DNA of 64,000 bases, taken from positions 124,001 through 188,000 of the forward strand of contig CAYFWF010000050.1 of assembly GCA_964346815.1 (NCBI GenBank), given 5' to 3'. The position numbers were made by a program, and so were the translations under genes. The stretch comes from CAYFWF01 sp964346815. Its GTDB lineage: Bacteria > Acidobacteriota > Aminicenantia > Aminicenantales > Aminicenantaceae. Every line of letters begins with the position of its first letter. Position 1 is the stretch's first letter. The notes beneath the pieces are model-generated. The model was not told where the DNA came from. It did not search any database and was given only the letters and a program-made list of their open reading frames with translations. Positions 33,214 to 43,280 of this stretch are shown piece after piece.

Positions 33214-36054
33214 ATGGGACAAAAATCATCGTTAAGGCTATCTTTATTCGTAATTTTCTTTTGGTGTTTCTTTCTTTCCGGTTTTTCGTTTCAGTCTGGA
33301 GAAAAAAAAGTACTGACCTTCCAAGATATCATGAAGTTCAAAGAGATTCACGGTCCGGTGATTTCAGAGGACGGCTTGTGGCTGGCCTATAATGCCCAAC
33401 CAGATAGGGGAGATGGGGAGGTCGTTGTTCACGGGCTGGGGAACGGACAAAGAATTGTTGTCGAGCGGGGAGTCCATCCACAAATTTCCAAAGACTCTGA
33501 ATGGATCGCCATGTCGGTGAGACCAGAAGCTGCGGAGCTTGAAAAAGCCGACAAGGACAAACCCAAAGAGGGGATGGCTCTGCTGGAGACTGCAACGGGA
33601 AAGGTTGTCCGTTATGAAAAGGTCCAAAGCTTCGCCTTCTCTGAGGATTCAAAATGGCTGGCCTTTCTCCATCACAAGGAAGAGGAAAACGCTCAAAAAG
33701 AGGAAGAGAAATCAAAGGTAAAAGGGGAGGGGAAAGCTCAAGAAGAAGGGCCAGGTGAGGGGCAGAAGATAAAGAAAGAAACAGGAAGTCTTCTGGTCTT
33801 GAACGATCTCGGATCAGGGAGCCAGGTTAAAATACCGAATGTCCTGTCCTATGCCTTTGATGAATCCTCGAAGTTTCTGGCTTATGTGGTTGCAACTCCT
33901 GGGGATGAAGATGACGGGCTTTATTCTGTTGACCTCACTCAAGAATCCCTGCCCCGAAATTCCATTCAAAAAGGTGAAGACGTGCGGATTTGCGGTCTCG
34001 CCTGGACAAAGGAGAGAAGCCGCTTAGCTTTTTTAGCCAGGTCTCAGGAGGATACGGGTCAAGGGGAAGGCTGCTTTTCGCTATGGATTTGGGATGGACA
34101 AAAAGGCGAAAAAACGCTCGCTGTGGCGGCCGACGGAGTTCCCCATGAGTGGATGATTCCAGAGAAGAATTCCGTTTTTTGGAGTGACGACGGCAAACGT
34201 CTTTTTTTCGGACTCAAGCCCGAAAAGATCCACCAAGCCCTGGTAAACGCGGACAAAAAAGAAGAAGAGGAACGAGAAGGGAAAACCGATCTTTTCGATA
34301 CGGAAGAAATTCTGGAAAAAAAGGAAGTGGATGTCTGGCACTGGAACGATCCCTTCATCAAAACACATGAGAAGAACAGATGGCCCAGAGTGAAGGACCA
34401 GACGTATCTGGCGGTCTATCATGTGAATTCTCGTCGGTTCGTCCAGCTTGCCGACCAGGAAATGCCTGTTGTTGATCTGAATGACAGTGACGGTTATGCT
34501 CTTGGACGATCCGATGTTCCTTACAGGAAGGAAGTCACCTGGTACGGCCGTCTCGAGGATATCTATCGGGTGAATCTTGAAAACGGCAGCCGGAAGAGGA
34601 TTGCCTCACGGCTTGAAGATGACTCCTCCCTGTCTCCGGACGGGCGGTATGTTGTCTTTTATAAAGACAAAAACTGGCATTTATTCGACGGAGAAACCGG
34701 GGATACGAAGAACCTTACAGAGATAATAGAGAATCCTTTTTTCAACGAAGATCATGACTACCCGAGCAAAGTGCCGAGCTATGGAGCGGCTGGATGGCTC
34801 GAGGATAACAGCGGGATTCTGATTAATGATAAATATGATATCTGGCATTTTCCGACCGGAAATGATGAGCCGACAAGTATCACCGGCGGAAAGGGCCGGG
34901 AAGAAGGAATAACGTTTCGGGTACTCAGACTCGATCCAGAAAAGAGAGATTTTGGGTACGACGAGAAGCTCCTCCTTTCAGCCTACCATAACAAAGAAAA
35001 AAACTTCGGCTTTTATTCCACGCAGGTCGGAAAACCTGGAGTCATCAAACTGTTAGAGGAGAAAAAGAAATTTCGATTCTTAGCTAAAGCCAAAGAAGCG
35101 GATGTGCTCCTGTACACCAGAGAGAGCTTTGAAGAGTTCCCGGATATATGGAGAGCGGATGGAGAATTCTCATCCCCGAAAAGGATCTCCAATGTCAATC
35201 CCCAGATCAGTGAGTTTGCATGGGGAAGTGCAGAACTGGTGGTGTGGAACAGCCTGGACGGCATCCCCCTCCAGGGCGTTCTGGTCAAGCCGGCGAATTA
35301 CGAGCGAGGCAAACGCTATCCAGTCATCGTCTATTTTTACCGTTTTTTCTCTCAACGGCTCTACGAATTCAATCAGATGGTGGTGAACCATCGTCCGAAC
35401 TTTCCATTTTATACCAGCAATGGCTATGCCCTTTTTCTTCCAGATATTCGATTCGATGTGGGCCAGCCCGGATACGCGGCGACGAAATGTCTGGGTCCAG
35501 GAGTGCAAAAACTTGTCGAACTGGGAATTGCTGACCTGGATGCCATAGGACTTCACGGCCATTCATGGAGTGGATACCAGACAGCTTTTATGATTACCCA
35601 GACCGATATTTTTGCTGCGGCCGTGGCAGGAGCCCCGGTCTCTAACATGACCAGCGCCTATAGCGGTATTCGCTGGGGATCAGGACTTGCACGGCAGTTT
35701 CAGTACGAAAAGTCACAGAGCCGGATCGGTGGAAGTCTCTGGGAGTATCCTGAGCGATACATCGAAAATTCGCCGGTGTTTTTTGCAGACCGCATCCAGA
35801 CGCCCCTCCTCATCCAGTTCGGAGACGAGGATGGTGCTGTCCCCTGGTATCAGGGCATTGAACTCTATCTGGCCATGCGCCGCCTTGGAAAGGACTGCAT
35901 TTTCCTCCAATACCGGGGCGAGCCGCATCATCTTCAAAAGTATGCCAACAAGTTGGATTATTCCATAAAAATGAAGCAGTATTTCGATCATTATCTCAAA
36001 GGAATGCCGGCTCCAGAATGGATTAAAAACGGTGTTCCTTATCGCGGGAAGTAG
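33214..36054 (+). CDS. Secreted S9 family prolyl oligopeptidase-like peptidase
   Basis: The 946-residue protein has a signal peptide (about 1-27), an N-terminal beta-propeller with Asp-box-like blade motifs, and a C-terminal alpha/beta hydrolase domain (about 680-940). The nucleophile is Ser784 in GHSWSGY; the acid is in FGDEDGAVPW and the base in GEPHHLQ. A charged low-complexity insert rich in Glu, Lys and Gly lies at about 150-190. It should cleave peptides in the periplasm or outside. A GGAGG lies upstream of the ATG. It is followed 31 bases later by the M14 gene. Confidence 0.93.
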   Translation: MGQKSSLRLSLFVIFFWCFFLSGFSFQSGEKKVLTFQDIMKFKEIHGPVISEDGLWLAYNAQPDRGDGEVVVHGLGNGQRIVVERGVHPQISKDSEWIAMSVRPEAAELEKADKDKPKEGMALLETATGKVVRYEKVQSFAFSEDSKWLAFLHHKEEENAQKEEEKSKVKGEGKAQEEGPGEGQKIKKETGSLLVLNDLGSGSQVKIPNVLSYAFDESSKFLAYVVATPGDEDDGLYSVDLTQESLPRNSIQKGEDVRICGLAWTKERSRLAFLARSQEDTGQGEGCFSLWIWDGQKGEKTLAVAADGVPHEWMIPEKNSVFWSDDGKRLFFGLKPEKIHQALVNADKKEEEEREGKTDLFDTEEILEKKEVDVWHWNDPFIKTHEKNRWPRVKDQTYLAVYHVNSRRFVQLADQEMPVVDLNDSDGYALGRSDVPYRKEVTWYGRLEDIYRVNLENGSRKRIASRLEDDSSLSPDGRYVVFYKDKNWHLFDGETGDTKNLTEIIENPFFNEDHDYPSKVPSYGAAGWLEDNSGILINDKYDIWHFPTGNDEPTSITGGKGREEGITFRVLRLDPEKRDFGYDEKLLLSAYHNKEKNFGFYSTQVGKPGVIKLLEEKKKFRFLAKAKEADVLLYTRESFEEFPDIWRADGEFSSPKRISNVNPQISEFAWGSAELVVWNSLDGIPLQGVLVKPANYERGKRYPVIVYFYRFFSQRLYEFNQMVVNHRPNFPFYTSNGYALFLPDIRFDVGQPGYAATKCLGPGVQKLVELGIADLDAIGLHGHSWSGYQTAFMITQTDIFAAAVAGAPVSNMTSAYSGIRWGSGLARQFQYEKSQSRIGGSLWEYPERYIENSPVFFADRIQTPLLIQFGDEDGAVPWYQGIELYLAMRRLGKDCIFLQYRGEPHHLQKYANKLDYSIKMKQYFDHYLKGMPAPEWIKNGVPYRGK

Positions 36055-36085
36055 TTAGAAAATATATAAATAAAAGGAGAGTCAT

Positions 36086-38623
36086 ATGAGAAAGCGAATC
36101 CTCTTGTTAGCGCCACTTTTTTTTCTTTTATTCTGTCAGTTAGTTTCTGCCGAAGTGACCAGCCCCGGAGAGTTTCTGGGATTCAAGGTCGGAGAAGACA
36201 GAAATCTCGCTGATATGCACCAGATCATCGAGTACTTCAGAATCCTGGATCGGGAAAGCGAAAGGATTCTGGTTCAAGAAGTGGGAAAGACCACCATGGG
36301 AAACCCCTTTATCGTGGCCATCATCACCTCAGTGGACAACCATAGAGACCTGGAGAAGTTCCAAGAGTATCAACAGCTTTTGGCTGATCCGCGAAAGATA
36401 TCGGATCAGGAGGCCGAAGAAATCATATCCCAGGGAAAAGCCGTGGTGATGGTCAACTGCTCGATCCATGCCTCTGAGATCGGAGCCAGCCAGATGTCCA
36501 TGGAATTGGCCTATGATTTGGTCACAGCAGATGATTCTCTTACTGAAGAAATTTTAGATAATGTCATCCTTCTTTTGACTCCTATGCACAACCCGGACGG
36601 AATACAGATGGTAGCCGATTGGTACAAGGAACACCTGGGTACCAAATATGAAGGAGGCCCCATGCCCTGGCTTTATCATAAATATGTCGGCCACGATAAC
36701 AACCGGGATTGGTACATGTTCACTCAAGTCGAGTCACGCCTCACTCTGGAGGTTCACAATGCATGGCATCCCCAGGTCATCGTGGACATGCATCAGATGG
36801 GGAGCAATGGAGCCAGGCTCTTTGTACCTCCCTATGTCGATCCCTACGAGCCCAATGTCGATCCAATACTCCGGCAGCAGGTCGCCATGATGGGAACCTT
36901 CATCGCTGCCGAGCTAACCGCTCAAGGCAAAGCGGGCGTTGCTCACAGCATCATCTTCGATGCATGGACTCCCGCCAGGGCCTATCATCATTATCACGGC
37001 GGGATCCGAATACTGACTGAAGCAGCGAGCGTGCGTGTTGCCACTCCGATTAAAGTCAAATTTGAAAATTTGTCGCCATCGGTAAGGGAACCATCGGTGA
37101 GTATGCCCCTCCCTTGGAAAGGCGGTCAATGGACGCTCAAGGATATCGTGGATTATGACTATGCCGCGGCGAAAGCAGCACTGACGAATGCTGCCAGGCT
37201 CAGGAGGAACTGGCTTCAGAATTTTTACAGAATCCACAAGAATGCTGTCACCCGGACAGCAGCTCCGTATGCTTTCATCATACCTGCAAGGAAAAGAGAT
37301 TTATCCACAACGATCAAAATGTTGAATGTGTTGAGGCTGGGAGGAGTGGAGGTTTTCAGGGCAAATACACCTTTTGTGGCAGATGAGCATGAATATCAGG
37401 CCGGCTCTTATATCATCTATACGGCACAGCCTTACGGAGGTTTTGCCAAGGCCTTACTCGAGAGTCAGCATTATCCTGAAATTCGAGAAACTCCAGGGGG
37501 ACCCTTAAAGACTCCTTATGATGTGGTGGCCCATACTCTTCCGTTTCTGATGGGAGTGGATGTGTTTCAGGTCGAGAAATCCTTTGTGGTGGATACCGAG
37601 CTTCTGGATAAGATCGAAAAACCGGAAGGTGAGATTTCCCCCGTTGACAGTGCCTATGGCTATGCTTGGGGCCATACAACCAATGATGATATGGTTGCTC
37701 TGAACAGATTGATGGGAAAGGGCTACTCGGTCTTCTGGAGTGCTGAGGAGTTTGAAGCGAATGGAAGAAACTATCCTGAAGGAACCATGATTGTGAAGAA
37801 TCGAGAGGGGTTGATGGAGGATCTTGAATCAATTGTGGAAGAGCTTTGGGTCCACTTTGAGGGGCTTTGGGCAAAGCCCATCGTAGAGGTATACACCTTG
37901 AATGCCCCTCGACTCGGCCTGTATAAGAGCTGGTCTGCTTCGATGGACGAGGGATGGACAAGATGGGTTCTCGAACAGCATGAGGTTCCTTACAGAAGTG
38001 TCTTTAATAAGGATATCAGGCAGGGGAATCTGAATGAAAAGTTTGATGTCATCGTCTTTCCCGACCTGAGGGAGTCTCTTATCTTAAACGGCATGTCCGA
38101 AACCTCTGTTCCTCCTGAATATGCAGGAGGTATCGGGGAAGTTGGCGTGAAAAACCTCGTCGAATTTGTGACCAATGGAGGGACTGTGATCACATTGAAC
38201 GGGTCGGCGGATTTTGCGATAAAGCGTTTCCGTCTTGCCGTTGAAAACGGCGTGAGTGGATTGAGCAGGAAGGAATTTTTCATTCCGGGTTCGATTCTCA
38301 GTGTCTTGAATGAGACCTCTCATCCGATCGCATATGGTTATGAAAGGGATACGGCGCTCTTTTTCAGGAGAAGTCCGGCTTTTATCGTGCACCAGGGTAC
38401 GAGCGTGGCCAGATATCCGACTCACACCCTCCTCAGTGGGTGGACGACCGGAGATGAACATCTGGTGGACAAAAGCGCCATCGTCGATGTGTCTTATGGG
38501 AAAGGAAAGGTCCTCCTGATAGGTTTTCCCGTACTCTACAGGGGACAATCTCATGGCACTTTTCGTTATCTTTTCAATGCGATTTATTACGGTCCATCTG
38601 AGCGGGTCAAGAACAAGAATTAA
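36086..38623 (+). CDS. Secreted M14 family zinc carboxypeptidase
   Basis: The 845-residue protein has a signal peptide (about 1-22) and an M14 domain from about 35 to 340. The zinc pattern is HASEIGASQ (His and Glu near 131-134), later VIVDMHQMG (His near 237), and ILTEAAS has the likely catalytic Glu near 312. The part after 400 looks like a class I glutamine amidotransferase-like or other accessory fold without known catalytic residues. It probably trims C-terminal residues from peptides. It forms a peptidase pair with the preceding S9 gene. Confidence 0.92.
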   Translation: MRKRILLLAPLFFLLFCQLVSAEVTSPGEFLGFKVGEDRNLADMHQIIEYFRILDRESERILVQEVGKTTMGNPFIVAIITSVDNHRDLEKFQEYQQLLADPRKISDQEAEEIISQGKAVVMVNCSIHASEIGASQMSMELAYDLVTADDSLTEEILDNVILLLTPMHNPDGIQMVADWYKEHLGTKYEGGPMPWLYHKYVGHDNNRDWYMFTQVESRLTLEVHNAWHPQVIVDMHQMGSNGARLFVPPYVDPYEPNVDPILRQQVAMMGTFIAAELTAQGKAGVAHSIIFDAWTPARAYHHYHGGIRILTEAASVRVATPIKVKFENLSPSVREPSVSMPLPWKGGQWTLKDIVDYDYAAAKAALTNAARLRRNWLQNFYRIHKNAVTRTAAPYAFIIPARKRDLSTTIKMLNVLRLGGVEVFRANTPFVADEHEYQAGSYIIYTAQPYGGFAKALLESQHYPEIRETPGGPLKTPYDVVAHTLPFLMGVDVFQVEKSFVVDTELLDKIEKPEGEISPVDSAYGYAWGHTTNDDMVALNRLMGKGYSVFWSAEEFEANGRNYPEGTMIVKNREGLMEDLESIVEELWVHFEGLWAKPIVEVYTLNAPRLGLYKSWSASMDEGWTRWVLEQHEVPYRSVFNKDIRQGNLNEKFDVIVFPDLRESLILNGMSETSVPPEYAGGIGEVGVKNLVEFVTNGGTVITLNGSADFAIKRFRLAVENGVSGLSRKEFFIPGSILSVLNETSHPIAYGYERDTALFFRRSPAFIVHQGTSVARYPTHTLLSGWTTGDEHLVDKSAIVDVSYGKGKVLLIGFPVLYRGQSHGTFRYLFNAIYYGPSERVKNKN

Positions 38624-38742
38624 AAGTCGTGCTCAATACAACATAGCCGTCTGACTGTCTCAGATCCCCTCGAAGAGCGGCCGTCCTGGCTGGGTTAGGT
38701 TGGTTCGGGGTCTTCAATGACCCTCCGACATTTGCCTGCTCC

Positions 38743-38779
38743 TTTATCCCGATTTTATTCCCCGTCACTTCGGGATAAA
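38743..38779. other. Inverted repeat downstream of the M14 gene
   Basis: TTTATCCCGA (38743-38752) and TCGGGATAAA (38770-38779) pair perfectly over 10 bases with a 17-base loop. A smaller hairpin GGGTC-TTCAAT-GACCC lies at 38708-38723. No run of T follows, so a terminator role is uncertain. The rest of the gap of about 400 bases before the S8 gene is AT-rich (38810-38900) and shows no gene. Confidence 0.45.
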
Positions 38780-38953
38780 TGCCAAGAATTAAGATGAGCG
38801 AAGGGATGTAAATATTAAAAAATATAAGTACAATTATATAAAATAAAATATATTTAAATATATTATGTATTAAATAAGTAGAAAATTTTTATCTTATCCC
38901 CAATGCTTTTTTTTTGATCTCGAATTTAGGAATATCCCCTGCTGCAGACTCTT

Positions 38954-38984
38954 TTGTCAAAATAATCTCAGAATTTGTTATAAT
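38954..38984 (+). promoter_or_regulatory. Promoter of the S8 protease gene
   Basis: TTGTCA, 19 bases, TATAAT, with TGT just before TATAAT (extended -10). It ends about 45 bases before the ATG used here and follows an AT-rich stretch. Confidence 0.6.
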
Positions 38985-39029
38985 AGCCTCTTCTCTGAAT
39001 AATTCGTCTGTCTGGTGAGAGTGATAACC

Positions 39030-40805
39030 ATGGTTCACATAAGGTCTTTCCATCGACTATTTTTTCTGTTCTTGTTGCTGGCGATTCTGATAACCACAGC
39101 GACTCCTCAGAAGCAGGATAAGCTCACAATCAGGCTCTTGAATGAAATTGAAGAGAGTGGCAGCGAAGGTGTCTTCACAGCATGGATTTATTTCCGAGAT
39201 AAAGGCCCCGGGATACTCGAGGGTCTGGAAAAGGCAAGGTCATCTTTGAACCTGAAGTCTTTAGAGAGGCGGCTCCGCCACGGCTTTGAGGCTTTGGTGG
39301 ATGAGCATGATTTACCTGTCTATGAGCCGTATGTCGAAATCGTAAAACAATCTGTCATAAAAATCCGGCACGCTTCCCGCTGGCTGAACGCTGTTTCGGT
39401 TGAAGCCCAAAGTCCCGGACTGGAAAGAATCGCGAAACATCATTTTGTTCTGAAGGTGGATAAAGTCTTGGCCTTTACGTACCGTGAACCTGCTCCAGAA
39501 GTTCAAATAGAACCAGAAAAGATTCCTTCAAAGGCTGAAGCTCATTTATTGAATTATGGCCTCTCCTTCGATCAAAACAGCCAGCTCAACGTCCCCCTTT
39601 TACATGACTTGGGCTACAGCGGAAAGGGGATCCTCATCTGTATGCTCGATTCTGGTTTCAACAATCTTTCTCATCAAGCTTTGGATCATCTGGATGTAAT
39701 GGTGACCTGGGACTTTGTCAACGGAGATCCCGATGTTTTCGATCAAGAGGAGCAGATGGGAAGCGGGAATCACGGCACCCATACATTGAGCGTGATTGCG
39801 GGGTATGAACCGGGCGAGTTGATTGGGCCTGCCTACGGCGCCAGCTTCATTTTGGGTAAAACGGAGAACACCGATTGGGAACGTCACATCGAGGAAGATC
39901 ACTGGATTGCAGGAGCCGAATGGGCCGATTCTCTGGGCGCGGACATCATCAGCAGTTCTTTGGGTTACAGAGATCAATTCAGCCATGGAGATATTGATTA
40001 CAATTGGCAGCATCTGGATGGGAAGAGCACGATTGTGGCTGAGGGAGCGAACATCGCTGCAGGCCGAGGCATCCTGATCGTCAACAGCGCAGGAAATGAA
40101 GGATCATCTTCACCCCCAGAAAATACCCTGGTTTCCCCCGCTGACAGCCCTCGAGTCCTGGCCGCAGGAGCCGTAAACGCACAAGGGCACAGGGTGGCGT
40201 TTTCTTCCACAGGTCCCACAGCAGATGGGAGGATCAAACCTGATGTCATGGCCAGGGGTTCGGCTGTCTATTCGGCGAATCCCGAGAACCCTTATGAGTA
40301 CGATCTTGTCGACGGGACATCCTTTTCCTGCCCCTTGACAGCAGGTGTGGCTGCTTTGATTCTTGAGATCAATCCCACCTGGACCAATGAAGACGTGATG
40401 GAAGCGCTGAAATTGACATCCAGCAGGTATGATTCTCCCGATAATCGTTATGGCTGGGGTATCCTCGATGCCTATAAAGCCGCTTTTTATCCTGTAAAAA
40501 ACCTGCATCCACCCAGAGAATTCGCCGTTAAGAGGCTGGAAAACAGCTATGGATTCTTTATCCAGTATGTGGACCAGCTTTCATGGATTCCCAATCCCAG
40601 AAACGGGAGCGCTGTGAAATCCTATCGGATATTCGCAAAGGATTTAGATGGACCAGATCAGCCGTTTGAACTGATAAATGAGGTGGACAGCCAGACTTTT
40701 GTCCTTTTGCGGCGAGGATTGCTGGGTGATGAAACATTCCTTTACAAGATCACAACTCTCAGCCATTCTGGGGAGGAAAGCGATCCTGACTATGCCCGAC
40801 TGTAA
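39030..40805 (+). CDS. Subtilisin-like S8 serine protease
   Basis: The 591-residue secreted protein has a signal peptide (about 5-27), a prodomain-like part to about 175, and an S8 domain at about 190-490. The triad is Asp in CMLDSGFNN, His in GNHGTHTL and Ser in GTSFSCPLTAG. The oxyanion Asn is in VNSAGNEGS. The last 100 residues look like a fibronectin-III-like or sorting domain (VKRLENSYGFFI, SYRIFAKD, FLYKITTLS). I use the ATG preceded by GGTGAGAG; a GTG 15 bases upstream is also open. It is followed by a beta-barrel protein gene. Confidence 0.92.
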   Translation: MVHIRSFHRLFFLFLLLAILITTATPQKQDKLTIRLLNEIEESGSEGVFTAWIYFRDKGPGILEGLEKARSSLNLKSLERRLRHGFEALVDEHDLPVYEPYVEIVKQSVIKIRHASRWLNAVSVEAQSPGLERIAKHHFVLKVDKVLAFTYREPAPEVQIEPEKIPSKAEAHLLNYGLSFDQNSQLNVPLLHDLGYSGKGILICMLDSGFNNLSHQALDHLDVMVTWDFVNGDPDVFDQEEQMGSGNHGTHTLSVIAGYEPGELIGPAYGASFILGKTENTDWERHIEEDHWIAGAEWADSLGADIISSSLGYRDQFSHGDIDYNWQHLDGKSTIVAEGANIAAGRGILIVNSAGNEGSSSPPENTLVSPADSPRVLAAGAVNAQGHRVAFSSTGPTADGRIKPDVMARGSAVYSANPENPYEYDLVDGTSFSCPLTAGVAALILEINPTWTNEDVMEALKLTSSRYDSPDNRYGWGILDAYKAAFYPVKNLHPPREFAVKRLENSYGFFIQYVDQLSWIPNPRNGSAVKSYRIFAKDLDGPDQPFELINEVDSQTFVLLRRGLLGDETFLYKITTLSHSGEESDPDYARL

Positions 40806-40846
40806 TCTGGAGAGAGAGCAGGGGAAAGACCCAAGGAAAAATTGAG

Positions 40847-41413
40847 TTGAAAAAAGCAAGCATTCTCATTTTTTTGGTTGCGCTTTTACCACAACTCAAT
40901 TTTGCAGACGACATCGTCCTTGGTATTCAGCTCGGCTACCGTCAGCTCAAAGACCCTGAGCTGAAGGCCATCTATGGGGGTGGACTGGTCATCAATCCTT
41001 ACGTGAATTATTTTCCTTCATCAAATTATGGTTTGGAGTTTTCCTATGAGGGAGGATACAATAAAGAAGCCCCTATCGGTCTCTTTCAGGAAGACAGCAC
41101 CCTGAGTATCTCTGGTTTTCAGTTGTGCGGCGTGCTCCGCTATCCCGTTTGGAATATCATCTCCTTTCTTAAAGCCGGAGTCGGTTATTTCTCTTATAGA
41201 CAGGACATCCAGAGCGAATTCACTCGGCTTAAAGTGGACCATCACAAATGGGCAACTATCGTGGGAGGCGGGATCCGCTTCAATATGTACAAGGGATTGT
41301 TCTTAACAGCGGAAGCCAAGTACATCCCTCTCAAAGTGCAGCCCTTCGAGATTCCCGTGGATTTGGGAGGATGGCGGTTTCTTGCTGGTATAGGCTTCCG
41401 AATGACGCTATGA
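40847..41413 (+). CDS. Outer-membrane beta-barrel protein, small
   Basis: This 188-residue protein has a signal peptide (about 1-20) and alternating hydrophobic/polar strands of a small beta-barrel: LGIQLGYRQLK, GLEFSYEGGYN, SFLKAGVGYFSYR, TIVGGGIRFNMYKG, LFLTAEAKYIPLK, and an end FLAGIGFRMTL with a Leu rather than aromatic C-terminal residue. It resembles OmpX/OmpA-barrel-like proteins. Start is TTG with AAGGA about nine bases upstream. It may share the transcript with the S8 protease 41 bases before. Function unknown. Confidence 0.8.
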   Translation: MKKASILIFLVALLPQLNFADDIVLGIQLGYRQLKDPELKAIYGGGLVINPYVNYFPSSNYGLEFSYEGGYNKEAPIGLFQEDSTLSISGFQLCGVLRYPVWNIISFLKAGVGYFSYRQDIQSEFTRLKVDHHKWATIVGGGIRFNMYKGLFLTAEAKYIPLKVQPFEIPVDLGGWRFLAGIGFRMTL

Positions 41414-41497
41414 AATAATGGGCTAAATCCGCTTACCCCTAGGCACACTCTCCCTTCCTGTCAGTGAAGCTCGATCTCATGCCGCTCGCTCCCGGAT

Positions 41498-41534
41498 GGC
41501 TTCCTTGCTTTCTGACCTGACTGCTGCTGAAACA
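41498..41534 (+). repeat. Intergenic degenerate repeat, copy 1
   Basis: This 37-base stretch (starts GGCTTCCT, ends CTGCTGCTGAAACA) matches a second one at 51832-51868 without gaps over both ends, sharing GGCTTCCT and CCTGACTG-TG-TGA-ACA. It lies in the short gap between the beta-barrel gene and nqrF. Meaning is unknown. Confidence 0.45.
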
Positions 41535-41549
41535 TGCTTTTTGTGATAT

Positions 41550-42653
41550 TTAGGCAAATTTGTCAAAATATATCTGTCCCTCGGGGACTCCTTTTTCTTT
41601 CAGCAACCTGAGGCAGGAGTCCACCATCCCGGGATTCCCGCAGATATAGACATCCAGATTGGCTCCTTCTGGAACATATTTTTTTATCAATGCCGTGACC
41701 CGGCCTCTTTCTCCTCCCCATGCAGAATCCTCCTCTGCCCTGGATAATGTGGGAATAAATTTGAATCCAGGCAGCTGTTTTTCCAGATCTCCAAGCTCCT
41801 CCACGCAGTACAAGTCATCTGCGGTTCGGGTTCCGAAAAGGAGGGTGGTTTTCCTCTGGATTTTTTCTCTGCGCATGTACCGGAGGATTGACATGATGGG
41901 TGCAAGACCTGTTCCTGTGGCAATCATTAAAATATCCTTTTCCGAGTCGCGGTAGTAAAAATTTCCGAAAGGGCCGCGTAGGATGATCTCGTCTCCCCGC
42001 TTGAGAAATTTGTGAACATAGGTCGAAACGACTCCTTTTTCGATAAGACCGACATACAGCTCGATCCTGTCACGCTCATGGGGTGAAGACGCGATCGAAA
42101 AAGCCCTGTATTCGGGAGTCTCCGAAAACTTGTACTTGGGAACTTCGAGCTGAATATATTGTCCCGGTTTGAACGCGATGCCTCCATCCGGAGAGATGAT
42201 CTCGAGGATGAGTCCTTTGATATATGGAGTAAAGCCGAAGATGCGTTCCACTCTGGCGCTGAATTCTTTTATCGAAAAGAGATCCTCTGGAATCTCGATG
42301 AGAAGGTCATTCCTTACCTTGACCTGACAGGAGAGGCGTACATGATCTTCGACCTCCCGGGCGGAAAGGTAGGGAGTTTCCGTAGGGAGTACAGAGCCAC
42401 CGCCCGCAAGTACTTTCACCTTGCAGTAGGCACAGGTCCCTTTTCCCCCGCAGGCGGACGGAATGAATATCCCTTTCTCCTGTAAGCTGAAAAGAAGAGG
42501 ACTTCCGCCTTTAACAGTTATGCTTTTTTCTCGATTGATGGTTATCTGGCATTCACCATAGTTGGCGATAAAGATATCCGCGAGTTCGAGGAGAAGGGCA
42601 AGAAGTGCACCCATTCCGCTGATGACGAGTACGGTGATGATCAACGGTGACAC
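41550..42653 (-). CDS. nqrF: Na+-translocating NADH:quinone reductase subunit F
   Basis: NqrF takes electrons from NADH via FAD to a 2Fe-2S centre. The 367-residue protein has one membrane segment (about 4-30), a 2Fe-2S ferredoxin domain with Cys68, Cys74, Cys77 and Cys109, then a FAD-binding domain with RAFSIASSP near 185 and an NAD domain with ATGTGLAPIMSIL near 245 and YICGNPGM near 335. It is the last gene of the nqrBCDEF cluster. The order and this subunit argue for Nqr rather than Rnf, which lacks NqrF. nqrA is not in the cluster. Confidence 0.93.
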   Translation of the reverse strand: MSPLIITVLVISGMGALLALLLELADIFIANYGECQITINREKSITVKGGSPLLFSLQEKGIFIPSACGGKGTCAYCKVKVLAGGGSVLPTETPYLSAREVEDHVRLSCQVKVRNDLLIEIPEDLFSIKEFSARVERIFGFTPYIKGLILEIISPDGGIAFKPGQYIQLEVPKYKFSETPEYRAFSIASSPHERDRIELYVGLIEKGVVSTYVHKFLKRGDEIILRGPFGNFYYRDSEKDILMIATGTGLAPIMSILRYMRREKIQRKTTLLFGTRTADDLYCVEELGDLEKQLPGFKFIPTLSRAEEDSAWGGERGRVTALIKKYVPEGANLDVYICGNPGMVDSCLRLLKEKGVPEGQIYFDKFA

Positions 42654-42677
42654 GGCTCTCCTCTGTTTGTATTCATT

Positions 42678-43277
42678 TCACTGTACCCGGATCATTCCGC
42701 TGAAGGCCAGAAAGGCCAGCGCCAGCAGACCGGTAATGATCAGGGTAATAGCTGGTCCTTCCAGTCCCCTGGGAAGTTTGGATGTTTTTTGCAGCTTTTC
42801 CCGGATGGCGCTTATGGAAATGATAGCCATCATCCACCCGATCCCGCTTCCAGCCCCATAAGCAAGCGATTGAACAAAATCGTATTTCCGGATCACCATA
42901 AAAAGTGAAGCGCCGAAAATAGCACAGTTCACGGTAATCAAAGGAAGGAAGATTCCCAATACATAATAGAGGGAGGGAAAAAACCGCTCCACTGTCATTT
43001 CGACCAGTTGAACGAAGGCAGCGATCACCATGATAAATACAATGAAGCGGAAATGTTCGAGCCCCAATGGAATTAAAATCTTGTAAAAGACGAGGTTGTT
43101 AAGGGCAGTCGTGGATGTCATGACGAACACAACCGCAGCGCCCATCCCCAATGCCGATTTTTTCTCTCTTGAAATAGACAAAAAAGGACACAGTCCGAGA
43201 AAGTTAGTCAGAAGAATATTGTTTGTGAAAATCGCAGCAAAAAACAGAGCCGACGGGTCTACCTGACTCATCGTCAT
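42678..43277 (-). CDS. nqrE: Na+-translocating NADH:quinone reductase subunit E
   Basis: NqrE (homolog of RnfA) is a six-helix membrane subunit. The 199-residue protein has the paired Cys in FLGLCPFL (Cys30) and in TVNCAIFGAS (about 120) that bind, with NqrD, an iron-sulfur centre in the membrane. Other landmarks are SLAYGAGSGIGW near 140. An alternative ATG lies two codons later. The gene follows nqrD by 3 bases. Confidence 0.95.
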   Translation of the reverse strand: MTMSQVDPSALFFAAIFTNNILLTNFLGLCPFLSISREKKSALGMGAAVVFVMTSTTALNNLVFYKILIPLGLEHFRFIVFIMVIAAFVQLVEMTVERFFPSLYYVLGIFLPLITVNCAIFGASLFMVIRKYDFVQSLAYGAGSGIGWMMAIISISAIREKLQKTSKLPRGLEGPAITLIITGLLALAFLAFSGMIRVQ

Positions 43278-43280
43278 CTT

